Source: Candidatus Binatia bacterium
Lineage (GTDB): Bacteria; Desulfobacterota; Binatia; UBA9968; JAJDTQ01
DNA length: 44,048 bases
Assembly: GCA_022823055.1 (NCBI GenBank)
Contig: JAJDXX010000110.1
Location: 1 to 44,048, forward strand
Direction of reading: 5' to 3'
Below are positions 17,161-26,505 of the stretch, one piece after another; the first letter of the stretch is position 1; the number at the start of each line of letters is the position of its first letter. The notes beneath the pieces were generated by a model. It was not told the origin of the DNA, ran no database searches, and saw nothing but the letters and a program-made list of their open reading frames with translations. A program made the translations under genes and the position numbers.

Positions 17161-18983
17161 TCCAGGCCGCCAACGTCAACGACCTTTGGGCGACACTGCT
17201 CGTGGAAGAGCTGGTCCGCAACGGCGTCGACACCTTCTGCATCGCTCCCGGCTCCCGCAGCACACCGCTGGTGGTGGCCGTGGCGCGCAATCCGCGTGCA
17301 CGCACCGTCGTGCACTACGACGAGCGCGGCGCGGCCTTTCATGCCTTGGGGCACGCGCGCGCCACCGGGGGGCCGGCCACCGTGGTCACCACCTCGGGCA
17401 GCGCCCTGGCCAACGTGTGGCCGGCAGTGGTGGAAGCCTCGCTGGAGCGGGTGCCGCTGCTGGTGCTGAGCGGCGACCGCCCACCGGAGCTTCAGGACAC
17501 CGGCGCCAACCAGACCATGGACCAGATCAAGTTCTTCGGCGGCTACGCCGAGTGGTCGGCGAGTCTCCCGTGTCCTTCCACCGACGTGGACCCCTCGGTG
17601 GTGCTCACCACCGTGGACCAGGCGGTGAGCCGCTGCCGCGGCCCGGCGGGCGGCGCGGTGCACGTCAACTGCATGTTCCGGGAGCCCCTGGCGCCGACGG
17701 AGCAGGGGGACGACTTCGAAGCGTATCTGGAACCGGTGCGCGCCTGGCGCGACCGCGGCCGTGCCTACACTACGTATGAAAGCGCGCCTCCCTGCCGCGC
17801 GTCCGAGTTGCCGGCGGAGTTGGTGGAGTTGGTGGCGCGCCGTCCCCGCGGCCTCCTGGTGGCCGGTGGGTTGGCGAGCGCGGCGGAACGCGCGGCGGTG
17901 GCGGATCTTGCCGAGGCCCTGGGCTGGCCCTTCCTTCCGGACGTGACGTCGGGGCTCCGCCTGGACGGCAGGACGGCGGTGCTGGTGCCCTATCATGAGG
18001 TTCTGCTCGGCTCCGCCGAGTTCATGCGGGATCATCCCGTCGAGGCCGTGATCCACCTCGGGGGACGGTGGACCTCGAGACGGTTGCCGGACCACCTGGA
18101 GGTGGCGCCGCCCAAGGACTACGTGGTGGTGAACGCGCAGCCCGACCGCATGGATCCGATTCACCGGGCGACACGCCGGTTCCAGCTTCCGATGGCGGAG
18201 TTCTGCGAAGCCTTGAGGGCGCTGGTCGGGACCGCCGGACCGGCGGTGGATGCCGCGAGTGGCGCCGCGGCCGGAGAAGCCGGCGGCGGCCCGGACAGCG
18301 GCTGGCTCGCGAGCTGGCGGCAGGCGTCGGAGCAGGTCAGCGGGCGCCTCGACGAACTGTTGACCCGGGACCGGACCCTGAACGAGCCCAAGGTCGCGCG
18401 GCTCGTCTCGCGCCACATCGGCGGCGGCGAAGGCTTGTACCTCGCGTCGAGCATGCCGGTACGGGACATGGACACCTTCGGCTGCCCGCGGCCGGCCCCG
18501 GTGGTGGTGGCCGCCAACCGCGGCGCCAGCGGCGTGGACGGCACCATCGCCACGGCCACGGGATTCGCGCGGGGTCTGGACAAGTGCGTGACTCTCATGA
18601 TCGGCGACCAGGCGTTTCTGCACGACCTGAACTCCCTCAGGCTGTGCCGCTCCCTCGACCACCCGTTCGTCATCGTCGTGTTGAACAACGACGGCGGCGG
18701 GATCTTCTCGTTTCTTCCCATCTCTCGTTTTCCGGATGTCTTCGAGCCCTACTTCGGCGCTTCCCACGGCATGACCTTCGAGCACGCCGCGGCGTTGTTC
18801 GGGCTCGAATACGCCGTACCGTCCACGGCGGACGAGTTCGTGGACGCCTACGCGCAGGCCCGTGGCCGAGGCGGAGCCACCGTGATCGAGGTGCGGACCA
18901 CGCGCCGGGACAACGTCGACCTGCACGCGCGCCTGCGAAGGGATGCAGCCGAGGGTCTCACTGCACCGTCATCCCGGACTTGA
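17157..18983 (+). CDS. menD: SEPHCHC synthase
   Basis: A 608-residue thiamine-diphosphate enzyme joining isochorismate and 2-oxoglutarate to give 2-succinyl-5-enolpyruvyl-6-hydroxy-3-cyclohexene-carboxylate. It shows APGSRSTPL, the HYDERGAAFHALG catalytic Glu block, VTTSGSALANVWPAVVEA, and the ThDP motif MIGDQAFLHDLNSL with VVLNNDGGGIFSFLP. Start ATG 17157 overlaps menF. The last few residues (PSSRT) and the TGA stop lie within a palindromic repeat that begins at 18966, so the original C-terminus was probably changed by repeat insertion. Confidence 0.96.
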   Translation: MIQAANVNDLWATLLVEELVRNGVDTFCIAPGSRSTPLVVAVARNPRARTVVHYDERGAAFHALGHARATGGPATVVTTSGSALANVWPAVVEASLERVPLLVLSGDRPPELQDTGANQTMDQIKFFGGYAEWSASLPCPSTDVDPSVVLTTVDQAVSRCRGPAGGAVHVNCMFREPLAPTEQGDDFEAYLEPVRAWRDRGRAYTTYESAPPCRASELPAELVELVARRPRGLLVAGGLASAAERAAVADLAEALGWPFLPDVTSGLRLDGRTAVLVPYHEVLLGSAEFMRDHPVEAVIHLGGRWTSRRLPDHLEVAPPKDYVVVNAQPDRMDPIHRATRRFQLPMAEFCEALRALVGTAGPAVDAASGAAAGEAGGGPDSGWLASWRQASEQVSGRLDELLTRDRTLNEPKVARLVSRHIGGGEGLYLASSMPVRDMDTFGCPRPAPVVVAANRGASGVDGTIATATGFARGLDKCVTLMIGDQAFLHDLNSLRLCRSLDHPFVIVVLNNDGGGIFSFLPISRFPDVFEPYFGASHGMTFEHAAALFGLEYAVPSTADEFVDAYAQARGRGGATVIEVRTTRRDNVDLHARLRRDAAEGLTAPSSRT

Positions 18984-19068
18984 TCCGGGATCGGGAGAAG
19001 GGCGGGGGTCCGTTGATGCGACAGAGCAGTTGTCTTCGCCCGTGGATCCCGGATCAATTCCGGGACGG
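18966..19068. repeat. Second palindromic repeat family, at the menD 3' end
   Basis: The arm at 18966-18992 (ccgtcatcccggacttgatc then cgggatc) pairs with 19045-19068 (gatcccggatcaattccggg then acgg), apart from two differences. This is a different family from the aatccagg repeats. The menD stop codon (18981-18983) is inside the left arm. Only 17 bases separate the right arm from the menH start. Confidence 0.88.
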
Positions 19069-19085
19069 ACCGTTGGGGCCTCCGG

Positions 19086-19919
19086 GTGAATGATCCGAAG
19101 GACACCAAGTTGGCGGAACCGTATCCACTGCACTACGAGTTTCGGGATAGCGCAGCCGGTGATCGAGCGCCGGCGCTGCTCTTTCTTCACGGTTTCATGG
19201 GCTCGGGGCGGGACTGGATGGAGACGGCAGAGGCGTTGCCCGAGAGCCGCTGCATCCTCATGGATCTCCCGGGCCACGGGTTGAGCGCCGATTGCCCCAT
19301 CGACTTCCATCCGATGCCGCAGGTGGCACTCGCATTGTTGGCGGTGCTGGACGATCTGGGGATCGGGCAGTGCATCCCGGTGGGATATTCCATGGGTGCT
19401 CGGCTGGCGCTCTACTTGGCGTTGACCCATGCGGATCGTTGTTGCGCCTTGGTGGTGGAATCGGGCTCTCCCGGACTCGACACCGAGGAAGAACGCGACA
19501 ACCGGCGGAAGTGGGACGAGTCCAAGGCGTTGGAACTGGAACGGCGCGGTCTGGACGCCTTTCTGGAGGACTGGTACCGGCAGCCGCTGTTTCATTCCAT
19601 CGGCCGGAACGAAACGCGCTTCGCGGCAATGATGCAACGGCGACGGCTCAACGAATTGCCGGGCCTTGCCCGCTCCCTGCGCCTCATGGGGACCGGCTCC
19701 CAGCCTTCGCTATGGTCCCAGGTCGCCGGGATACGGTTTCCGTGGCTGGCCGTGGCCGGTGAGCTGGACCCGCGCTACAGAAAAACCCTCCAGGATATGG
19801 TAAGTCTCTCCGAAAAGGGCAGGCTCGTGACCATCCCGGACGCGGGCCATAACACGCATTTCGAGAACCCCGAGGCGTTCTCCCGCGCCCTGCGGGAGTT
19901 TCTGGGGTCCTGCCGGTAA
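19086..19919 (+). CDS. menH: SHCHC synthase (alpha/beta hydrolase)
   Basis: A 277-residue alpha/beta hydrolase expected to eliminate pyruvate from SEPHCHC. The oxyanion region is LLFLHGFMGSGRDW; nucleophile elbow VGYSMGARLALYLAL; acid GELDPRY; and catalytic His DAGHNTHFENP. These and the setting between menD and menB identify MenH. GTG at 19086 is the likely start; no strong ribosome site is visible because the palindromic repeat lies just upstream. Confidence 0.92.
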   Translation: MNDPKDTKLAEPYPLHYEFRDSAAGDRAPALLFLHGFMGSGRDWMETAEALPESRCILMDLPGHGLSADCPIDFHPMPQVALALLAVLDDLGIGQCIPVGYSMGARLALYLALTHADRCCALVVESGSPGLDTEEERDNRRKWDESKALELERRGLDAFLEDWYRQPLFHSIGRNETRFAAMMQRRRLNELPGLARSLRLMGTGSQPSLWSQVAGIRFPWLAVAGELDPRYRKTLQDMVSLSEKGRLVTIPDAGHNTHFENPEAFSRALREFLGSCR

Positions 19920-19948
19920 CCGAACATCTGGCAGATCCATCAACTCCA

Positions 19949-19977
19949 CGTCATTCCCGCGCAAGCGGGAATCCAGG
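19949..19977. repeat. Single arm of the palindromic repeat between menH and menB
   Basis: One 29-base copy, cgtcattcccgcgcaagcgg followed by gaatccagg, without its partner arm. It still contains the short internal palindrome cccgcgcaagcggg. Confidence 0.88.
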
Positions 19978-20015
19978 ATGGGAGGGGCCGGGGCTCGCCG
20001 AATCGAGGTTTGACC

Positions 20016-20837
20016 ATGGCTGCAATCGAATGGACCGAGGCGGGACAGTACACCGACATCAAGTACCACAAGATCGACGGCATCGCGAAGATCACCATCA
20101 ACCGGCCGGAGGTGCGCAACGCCTTCCGGCCGCTGACGGTGGAGGAGATGATCCAGGCGCTGGACGAGGCGCGCAACGACCCGACCATCGGCGTGGTGAT
20201 CCTCACCGGCGAGGGCAAGGAAGCGTTCTGCTCGGGTGGCGACCAGAAGGTGCGCGGCGATTCCGGGTACAAGGACGCGGCCGGCGTGCACCGGCTCAAC
20301 GTGCTGGATTTCCAGCGCCAGATGCGCAGTTGCCCCATGCCCATCATCGCCATGGTGGCGGGCTACGCCGTGGGCGGCGGCCACGTGCTGCACGTCATGT
20401 GCGACCTCACCATCGCCGCGGACAACGCCATCTTCGGGCAGACCGGCCCGCGCGTGGGCTCCTTCGACGGCGGCTACGGCGCCACCTACCTGGCACGCAT
20501 CGTGGGGCAGAAGAAGGCGCGGGAGATCTGGTACCTGTGCCGCCAGTACAACGCCCAGGAGGCCCTGGACATGGGGCTGGTGAACACGGTGGTGCCCTAC
20601 GAGCGGCTGGAGGAGGAGACGGTCCAATGGTGCCGCGAGATCCTCGCCAAGTCGCCCATCGCCATCCGCTGCCTCAAGGCCGCGTTCAACGCGGACACCG
20701 ACGGGCAGGCCGGCCTGCAGGAGCTGGCGGGCAATGCCACCATGCTCTTCTACATGACCGAAGAGGGGCAGGAGGGACGCAACGCGTTCGTCGAGAAACG
20801 CCCGCCCGACTTTTCCAAGTTCCCCAGGCGTCCCTGA
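20016..20837 (+). CDS. menB: 1,4-dihydroxy-2-naphthoyl-CoA synthase
   Basis: A 273-residue crotonase-fold enzyme that cyclises o-succinylbenzoyl-CoA. Diagnostic blocks are [29 protein letters not shown], and [19 protein letters not shown], the last typical of MenB. ATG 20016 is chosen because GAGG lies seven bases upstream; a TTG two codons earlier is in frame. A 26-base gap leads to menA. Confidence 0.97.
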   Translation: MAAIEWTEAGQYTDIKYHKIDGIAKITINRPEVRNAFRPLTVEEMIQALDEARNDPTIGVVILTGEGKEAFCSGGDQKVRGDSGYKDAAGVHRLNVLDFQRQMRSCPMPIIAMVAGYAVGGGHVLHVMCDLTIAADNAIFGQTGPRVGSFDGGYGATYLARIVGQKKAREIWYLCRQYNAQEALDMGLVNTVVPYERLEEETVQWCREILAKSPIAIRCLKAAFNADTDGQAGLQELAGNATMLFYMTEEGQEGRNAFVEKRPPDFSKFPRRP

Positions 20838-20863
20838 GCCGGCCGGCAACGACAAGGCCCCCC

Positions 20864-21766
20864 GTGGCACAGGACACGCGCCCCGAGCCGCCAGGCGCCG
20901 TCTCGGTCTGGATCCTGGCGGCCAGACCCAAGACCCTCTGGGCCTCCATCTCCCCGGTGGTCATCGGCATCGCCATGGCCTTCGGCGACGGCGGATTCCA
21001 CGCGCCCGCCGCCCTCGTGGCGCTGGCGTGCTCCGTCTTGATCCAGATCGCCACCAACTTCGCCAACGACCTCTTCGACTTCGAGAAGGGCGCCGACACC
21101 GAGGCCCGCCAGGGGCCGCTGCGCGTCACCCAGGCGGGACTCGCGACCCCCGGCATGATGAAGCGCGGCATCCTCGTGGTGCTGACGCTGACGTTGCTCG
21201 GGGGCCTCTACCTCATCTGGCGCGGCGGATGGCCCGCGGCCCTCATCGGCGTCTTCTCGGTGACGTGCGGCATGCTCTACACCGGCGGCCCCCGCCCCCT
21301 GGGTTACTTGGGCCTGGGCGACCTCTTCGTATTGGTGTTCTTCGGCCCCGTGGCGGTGGCCGGCACCTACTACGTGCAGGCCCTGTCCGTCAGCGGTACG
21401 GTCATCGTCGCCGGCCTGGCGCCGGGGCTCCTCTCGGTCGCGATCCTCGCGGTCAACAACCTGCGCGACGCGGATGAAGACCGCCGCACCGGCAAACGCA
21501 CGCTGGCGGTGCGCTTCGGCCCGGGCTTCGCCCGCGTCGAATACATCATCGCGGTGGTCGTGGCCTGCCTGCTGCCGCTGCTGCTCTACCTCGCCACCGG
21601 CCAACATCCCTATTCCGTCGCCGCCGTTGCCGTGGTCGTCGTGGCGCTCCCGGCGTTTCGGCGCCTCTTCTGGGTCGAAGGCCCGCTGCTGAACCCCGTC
21701 CTCGCCTACACCGCCCGGCTGCTCTTGCTTTACAGCGCGGTGTTCTCTATCGGTTGGGTTTTGTGA
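20864..21766 (+). CDS. menA: 1,4-dihydroxy-2-naphthoate polyprenyltransferase
   Basis: A 300-residue integral membrane UbiA-family prenyltransferase producing demethylmenaquinone. The first Asp motif is NFANDLFDFEKGAD and the second NNLRDADEDRRTGKRTLA, with ARPKTLWASISPVVIG at the N-terminus and about eight to nine membrane segments. A GTG at 20864 gives the usual family length. Its stop overlaps the menC start as GTGA. Confidence 0.95.
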   Translation: MAQDTRPEPPGAVSVWILAARPKTLWASISPVVIGIAMAFGDGGFHAPAALVALACSVLIQIATNFANDLFDFEKGADTEARQGPLRVTQAGLATPGMMKRGILVVLTLTLLGGLYLIWRGGWPAALIGVFSVTCGMLYTGGPRPLGYLGLGDLFVLVFFGPVAVAGTYYVQALSVSGTVIVAGLAPGLLSVAILAVNNLRDADEDRRTGKRTLAVRFGPGFARVEYIIAVVVACLLPLLLYLATGQHPYSVAAVAVVVVALPAFRRLFWVEGPLLNPVLAYTARLLLLYSAVFSIGWVL

Positions 21767-22851
21767 CCGTCTCAAGCTGCCGTATCTTCCGCTATCGCCT
21801 GCCACTGGTGGGACCGTTGTCGCTGACGGGCGGCGTGATTCATGAGCGTGAGGGGCTGTTGGTGCGCTTGGAATCGGATCTGGGGGCAACGGGTTGGGGT
21901 GACGCGGCGCCCTTGCCGGGGTTCAGCCGCGAGGGCATCGACGAAGCCGCGGCGGAGGCAGTGGCTTGGGCGGGGCGCCTGCGGGGCGCGCGCTTCGAGG
22001 CACGCAGCGACGGTTCTATGCCGTGGCCGGAGTGGGAATCGGCGGCAGTGTCGCCGTCGGTGCGGTTCGGGCTGGAGACGGCGCTGTCGAGCTTGGCGCG
22101 GCGGATGGAGGATGGGGCGGCGGCCGAGTTGGCGTGCTTCGAGGGGTCCGTTCCCGTCAACGGGTTGCTGGCGGGTTCCCGGGAGCAGGTGCTCGCGGAT
22201 GCGGCTCGGCTACGGGATGGGGGTTGCCGAGCGGTGAAGCTCAAGGTGGGAAGCCGCCCGGTGGCGAAAGACGTGGAGCTGACGCGGGCCGTCCGCGATG
22301 TCCTCGGAGACGGCGTGAGTATCCGGCTGGATGCCAACCGGAGCTGGAGCCTGGAGCAGGCGGTGGCGTTTGGGCGCGAAGTAGACGGCGCCGGCGTCGA
22401 GTACCTGGAGGAACCCTTGCACGAGCCTGCGCGGCTGCGAGAACTGTTCGATGCCACCGGCATTCCCGTGGCGTTGGACGAAAGCCTGCTGGAGCTCCGG
22501 CCGGAGGAGCTTGAAGGACGCCGCGAAGTGGGCGCGGTGGTGCTCAAGCCGACGTTGCTGGGCGGGCTCGCAAGGGCGCGGCAATGGGCGTCCACGGCAT
22601 CGGCCCTGGACATCCGTCCGGTGGTGAGCAGTTGTTTCGAGAGCGGCGTCGGATTGCTGGCGCTGGCGGATTTCGCTTGGAATTCCACCAGGGACTCGGT
22701 GCCCGAGGGTCTCGACACCTATCGTTGGCTGGGTGCGGACGTGATCGAGCCGCGCATTCCGTTTCGGCCTGGAGCCGTCGACTGGAGCAACGCCACGGCC
22801 CGGGCGCACCGCATCGACGCATCGAGGCTGACCGAGATACGGCATGACTGA
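21763..22851 (+). CDS. menC: o-Succinylbenzoate synthase
   Basis: A 362-residue enolase-superfamily dehydratase turning SHCHC into o-succinylbenzoate. The barrel shows AVKLKVGS (KxK), RLDANRSWS, YLEEPLHEP, VALDESLLEL and VLKPTLLGG, the standard OSBS set. Start is the GTG at 21763 overlapping the menA stop. Context on both sides with men genes makes this the OSBS rather than a dipeptide epimerase. Confidence 0.95.
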   Translation: MTVSSCRIFRYRLPLVGPLSLTGGVIHEREGLLVRLESDLGATGWGDAAPLPGFSREGIDEAAAEAVAWAGRLRGARFEARSDGSMPWPEWESAAVSPSVRFGLETALSSLARRMEDGAAAELACFEGSVPVNGLLAGSREQVLADAARLRDGGCRAVKLKVGSRPVAKDVELTRAVRDVLGDGVSIRLDANRSWSLEQAVAFGREVDGAGVEYLEEPLHEPARLRELFDATGIPVALDESLLELRPEELEGRREVGAVVLKPTLLGGLARARQWASTASALDIRPVVSSCFESGVGLLALADFAWNSTRDSVPEGLDTYRWLGADVIEPRIPFRPGAVDWSNATARAHRIDASRLTEIRHD

Positions 22852-24310
22852 GATTCGCTGCCCCCTCGAAAAAACAGCAGAGCGCTACGGCGGCCGGCCC
22901 GCGGTGGTCAGTGGCGCGCGGGTGGTCTCCTATGCGGAGTTTCACCAGCGAGTGGCCGGGGTGACGGCGGCGCTCCGGCGGGCGGGATGCAAGCCCGGCG
23001 AGCGCGTGGCCGTTCTCGCTCCCAACAGCCCGGATTACTTGGTGTGGCTGCTGGCGGTCCTGCGCCTGGGGGCGGTGTGCTGTCCCATGAACACGCGACT
23101 GCCGCACCGCACGGTGACGGACCTTCTGCACCGCGTGGACTGCCGCTGGCTGGTGGCGCAGGCGCCGGAGCAGGAGGGACTTGATGGCTTGGAGGGCGAC
23201 GTGCGAATCCTGGATGGCGGTAAGCTGGGGGCTGCCGAAGCGCCTTCCGGTGGGGACGACCGGGGTTGCGCCATGCCCCTCGACCGTCCGGCGACCATCG
23301 TGTTCACGTCCGGCAGCACCGGCACCCCCAAGGCCGTGCTTCACTCCTACGGCAACCACTACTACAACGCCCTCGGCTCCAACACGAATCTGCCGCTGGT
23401 TCCTGGCGACCGTTGGCTGCTGGACCTGCCGCTGTATCACGTGGGCGGGCTCGGCATCCTGTTCCGGTCCCTGCTGGCGGGCTCCACGGTGGTGATGCCC
23501 GACCGGGGGGAGACCCTTGACGCGGTGTTGAGCCGCTACGAGGTCACGCACCTGTCGGTGGTGGTGACGCAACTGCACCGGCTGTTGCAGCAGCCGGATT
23601 CCGTGCGCTACCCTGCGCTGCGCTACATCATCCTGGGGGGCAGCCCGGTGCCGTTGAAGCTGCTGGAGCGCGCCGCCGCGCGGGGCCTGCCGGTGTTCGC
23701 CAGCTACGGCTGCACCGAGATGGCCTCGCAGGTGGCCACCACCGGGCCGGCGTCCACCACAGCGCAGCGGCTGACATCGGGGAAGCTGCTGCCGCACCGG
23801 CTGTTGCGCATCGGCGAAGAGGGGGAGATCCAGTTGGCCGGAGAGACCCTGTTCATGGGTTACGTGGACAGTGACAGGTTACGGCGGCCCCTGACGGACG
23901 ACGGCTGGTTCGCCACCGGCGACCTAGGCAAGTTGGACGAGGACGGATACCTGACGGTCATCGGACGCCGCGACAACCGGTTCTTCTCCGGCGGTGAGAC
24001 CATCCATCCCGAGGAGATCGAGCGCGCCCTGACCGGTCATGACGGGGTTGAGCAAGCGGTGGTCGTGCCCATCCCCGACGAGGAGTTCGGGCAGCGCTGC
24101 GTGGCGTTCGTGCAGCCCCGCGAGGCGTGTCCCGATGGCGAGGCACTGGCGGTGTGGCTGCGGCAGACCCTGCCGCGCTACAAGGTGCCGGACGCGTTTT
24201 ACGAGTGGCCGCCCAGCGAAGCCAATGCGTTCAAGGTCGACCGGGCGCGGTTTCGCCGCTTGGCCGCGGAAGGGCCGAGGTTGGCACTGGGAGGTCAGCG
24301 TTCCGTTTAG
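22844..24310 (+). CDS. menE: o-Succinylbenzoate--CoA ligase
   Basis: A 488-residue ANL-superfamily acyl-CoA ligase. The ATP-binding loop is IVFTSGSTGTPKAVLHSYG, then SYGCTEMASQ, DDGWFATGDLG and GRRDNRFFSGGETIHPEEIE with the hinge. It overlaps menC by eight bases. In biochemical order MenE acts before MenB, though it is the last gene of the locus. Confidence 0.95.
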   Translation: MTEIRCPLEKTAERYGGRPAVVSGARVVSYAEFHQRVAGVTAALRRAGCKPGERVAVLAPNSPDYLVWLLAVLRLGAVCCPMNTRLPHRTVTDLLHRVDCRWLVAQAPEQEGLDGLEGDVRILDGGKLGAAEAPSGGDDRGCAMPLDRPATIVFTSGSTGTPKAVLHSYGNHYYNALGSNTNLPLVPGDRWLLDLPLYHVGGLGILFRSLLAGSTVVMPDRGETLDAVLSRYEVTHLSVVVTQLHRLLQQPDSVRYPALRYIILGGSPVPLKLLERAAARGLPVFASYGCTEMASQVATTGPASTTAQRLTSGKLLPHRLLRIGEEGEIQLAGETLFMGYVDSDRLRRPLTDDGWFATGDLGKLDEDGYLTVIGRRDNRFFSGGETIHPEEIERALTGHDGVEQAVVVPIPDEEFGQRCVAFVQPREACPDGEALAVWLRQTLPRYKVPDAFYEWPPSEANAFKVDRARFRRLAAEGPRLALGGQRSV

Positions 24311-24334
24311 TGACGTCAATAGGAAGTTCCGCAG

Positions 24335-24428
24335 GTCATTCCCGCGGAACAGGCCGCGTCAAACGCACACGGACAGGGAATGGTACGGCCACCCCGAATC
24401 GTCATTCCCGCGAAAGCGGGAATCCAGG
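24335..24428. repeat. Composite repeat, half copy between menE and the E1 alpha gene
   Basis: The outer module at 24335-24399 is followed by one stem arm, 24400-24428, with no partner arm. The bases just after it (gtggtaggggg) form the only purine-rich candidate ribosome site of the next gene. Confidence 0.85.
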
Positions 24429-24449
24429 AGTGGTAGGGGGCAAACCAGC

Positions 24450-25448
24450 ATGAAAGCAGCGAGACAGGGAAGGGCGAAGGCGCCAAGGCGCGGGGACGGC
24501 AACCGGGAGCTGGTAGAGCTGCACCGGCGCATGTGGCTGATCCGCGCCTTCGAGGAGAAGGTATCCGCCCTCTACGCTGCGCGGGAGATCGTCGGCCTGC
24601 TCCACCTGGGCATCGGGCAGGAGGCCGTGGCCGTCGGCGTGTGCAGCTTGCTCGACGCCGATGACGTGGTCTACGGCGGGCACCGCTCCCACGGGCACGC
24701 CATCGCCAAGGGCGCGGACCTGAACCGGCTCATGGCGGAACTCGCCGGGCGCGCCACCGGCTACTGCTGCGGCAAGGGAGGCTCCATGCACGTGGTGGCC
24801 GCGGAGACCGGCTTCGTGACCGCCAGCGGCGTGGTGGGGGGCACCGTGCCCTTGGCGCTGGGCGCGGCCTTCGCGGCCCGGGAGAAGGGCGCGGGGCGGG
24901 TGGCGGTGGTGTTTTTCGGCGACGGCGCCGGGCAGACCGGCCCTTTCCACGAGTCCCTGAACATCGCCAGCCTGTGGGGGCTCCCGGTGATCTTCGTGTG
25001 CGAGAACAACGGCTACGCCGAGTTCACGCCGCTTTCAGCCCACACCAAGGTTGAACGGCTGGCCCGGCACGCCGAGACCTACGGCATCCCCAGCGCCACC
25101 GTGGACGGCAACGACATCCTGGCGGTGCGCAAGGCCATGGGCCGCGCCGTGGACAATGCCCGCGCGGGCAAGGGACCGACGTTCGTCGAGTGTCTGACCT
25201 ACCGCCTCCGGGGACACTACGAGGGCGACCCGGGCAAGTACCGGGAGCTGTCCCAGTTGGCCGACTGGAAGAAGAAGGACCCCATCGCTCGCTTCGAGCG
25301 GGTGCTGAAGCGGCGCCGGGCCGCGTCCGCCAGGGAATTCGAGAAGGCGGAGAGCGACGCCCGCGCCTTGGTGGAAGAGGCGGCGGAGTTTGCGCTGTCG
25401 GCTCCCTGGCCCGAGCCCGAGGAGACCGGGACGCAGGTGTACGCATGA
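24450..25448 (+). CDS. Thiamine-diphosphate dehydrogenase E1 component, alpha subunit
   Basis: A 332-residue E1 alpha of the pyruvate/acetoin/branched-chain 2-oxoacid dehydrogenase type. It has LHLGIGQEAVAVGV, YGGHRSHGHAIAKG, GKGGSMH and the ThDP motif VVFFGDGAGQTGPFHESLN with FVCENNGYAEFTP. Such proteins decarboxylate a 2-oxoacid or cleave acetoin. The first 20 residues are basic and unconserved. E1 beta follows seven bases later; no E2 or E3 is next to it, so substrate is open. The acetoin type (AcoA) is the closest by motif. Confidence 0.9.
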   Translation: MKAARQGRAKAPRRGDGNRELVELHRRMWLIRAFEEKVSALYAAREIVGLLHLGIGQEAVAVGVCSLLDADDVVYGGHRSHGHAIAKGADLNRLMAELAGRATGYCCGKGGSMHVVAAETGFVTASGVVGGTVPLALGAAFAAREKGAGRVAVVFFGDGAGQTGPFHESLNIASLWGLPVIFVCENNGYAEFTPLSAHTKVERLARHAETYGIPSATVDGNDILAVRKAMGRAVDNARAGKGPTFVECLTYRLRGHYEGDPGKYRELSQLADWKKKDPIARFERVLKRRRAASAREFEKAESDARALVEEAAEFALSAPWPEPEETGTQVYA

Positions 25449-25455
25449 GGTGGAC

Positions 25456-26439
25456 ATGGCGGAGTTGAGCTATCTGGAAGCCATCCGCTCGGGGCTGCTG
25501 GCGGAGATGCGGGAAGACTCGTCCGTGTACGTCTTTGGCGAGGACGTGGCGCTGGGCGGCCCTTTCGGCGTCACCCAGGGGATCGCCGAGGAACTGGGCG
25601 TCCACCGGGTGGTGAACACCCCCATAAGCGAAGGCACGGTCATGGGCGTGGCCATCGGCGCGGCCCTGTCGGGGCTGCGTCCGGTGGTGGAGATCATGTT
25701 CGTGGACTTCATCACCCTGGCCATGGACCAGCTCGTCAACCACGCCGCCAAGCTCCACTACATGTCCGGCGGCCAGCTACGGGTGCCGCTGACGGTGCGG
25801 GTCCAGTGCGGCGTCCAGGGCAACATGGGCGCCCACCACTCCCAGAGCCTGGAATCCTGGTTCCTCCACGTTCCCGGACTCAAGGTGGTCATGCCGTCGA
25901 ATCCGGCCGACGCCGAGAGCCTCATGCGCGACGCCATCCGCGACGACAACCCGGTGTTGTTCGTGGAGCACCGGGGCCTGTATTTTTCCCGGGCGGAGGC
26001 GCCCGCGGGCGGAAGCGGCCTCGCCATGGACCGAGCGGCGGTGCTCCGGACCGGCGCCGACGTGACCGTCGCCGCCCTCTCCAGGATGGTGGTGCCGGCG
26101 CTGGAGGCGGCCGAAGCGCTGGCGGGCGAGGGGATTTCGGTGGAGGTGGTGGATCTGCGGAGCCTCGTGCCGCTGGATGTCGACACCCTGGTCGAGTCGG
26201 TCCGGAAGACGTCGCGGCTCGTGGTGGTGCACGAGGCGGTAGAGCAGGGCGGCGTGGGCGCCGAGGTCGCCGCCCGGGTGCAGGAAGAGGCCCTCTACTA
26301 CCTCGACAGCCCCATCCTCCGGGTTGCCGCGCCCAACGCCCCGGTGCCGTGCACGCCCCCGCTGGAAAGCTCCTTCGTCCCCGACAGGGAACGGGTCATC
26401 GAAGCCGTGCGCCACGCCCTGTCCGGTCAACCCACCTGA
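25456..26439 (+). CDS. Thiamine-diphosphate dehydrogenase E1 component, beta subunit
   Basis: A 327-residue E1 beta partner forming the alpha2beta2 active site. It contains VFGEDVALGGPFGVTQG, PISEGTVMGVAIGAAL, VQCGVQGNMGAHHSQSLE and the C-terminal transketolase domain with VVHEAVEQGGVGAEVAARV. The ATG at 25456 follows GAGGTG. No lipoyl-bearing E2 gene follows; an inverted repeat begins 13 bases after the stop. Confidence 0.92.
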   Translation: MAELSYLEAIRSGLLAEMREDSSVYVFGEDVALGGPFGVTQGIAEELGVHRVVNTPISEGTVMGVAIGAALSGLRPVVEIMFVDFITLAMDQLVNHAAKLHYMSGGQLRVPLTVRVQCGVQGNMGAHHSQSLESWFLHVPGLKVVMPSNPADAESLMRDAIRDDNPVLFVEHRGLYFSRAEAPAGGSGLAMDRAAVLRTGADVTVAALSRMVVPALEAAEALAGEGISVEVVDLRSLVPLDVDTLVESVRKTSRLVVVHEAVEQGGVGAEVAARVQEEALYYLDSPILRVAAPNAPVPCTPPLESSFVPDRERVIEAVRHALSGQPT

Positions 26440-26451
26440 TCCGAGAGCCAT

Positions 26452-26505
26452 TTCTCCTTCTCAAAAGGAGAAAATGTGTGCCTATTCTCTTTTTGAGAAG
26501 GAGAA
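26452..26505. repeat. 21-bp inverted repeat after the E1 beta gene
   Basis: Arm 26452-26472 (ttctccttctcaaaaggaga then a) pairs with 26485-26505 (ttctctttttgagaaggaga then a) at 20 of 21 positions around a 12-base loop. The composition is far more AT-rich than the surroundings. It could act as a terminator for the E1 genes, or be the end structure of a small mobile element. The right arm abuts the ATPase fragment exactly. Confidence 0.88.
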
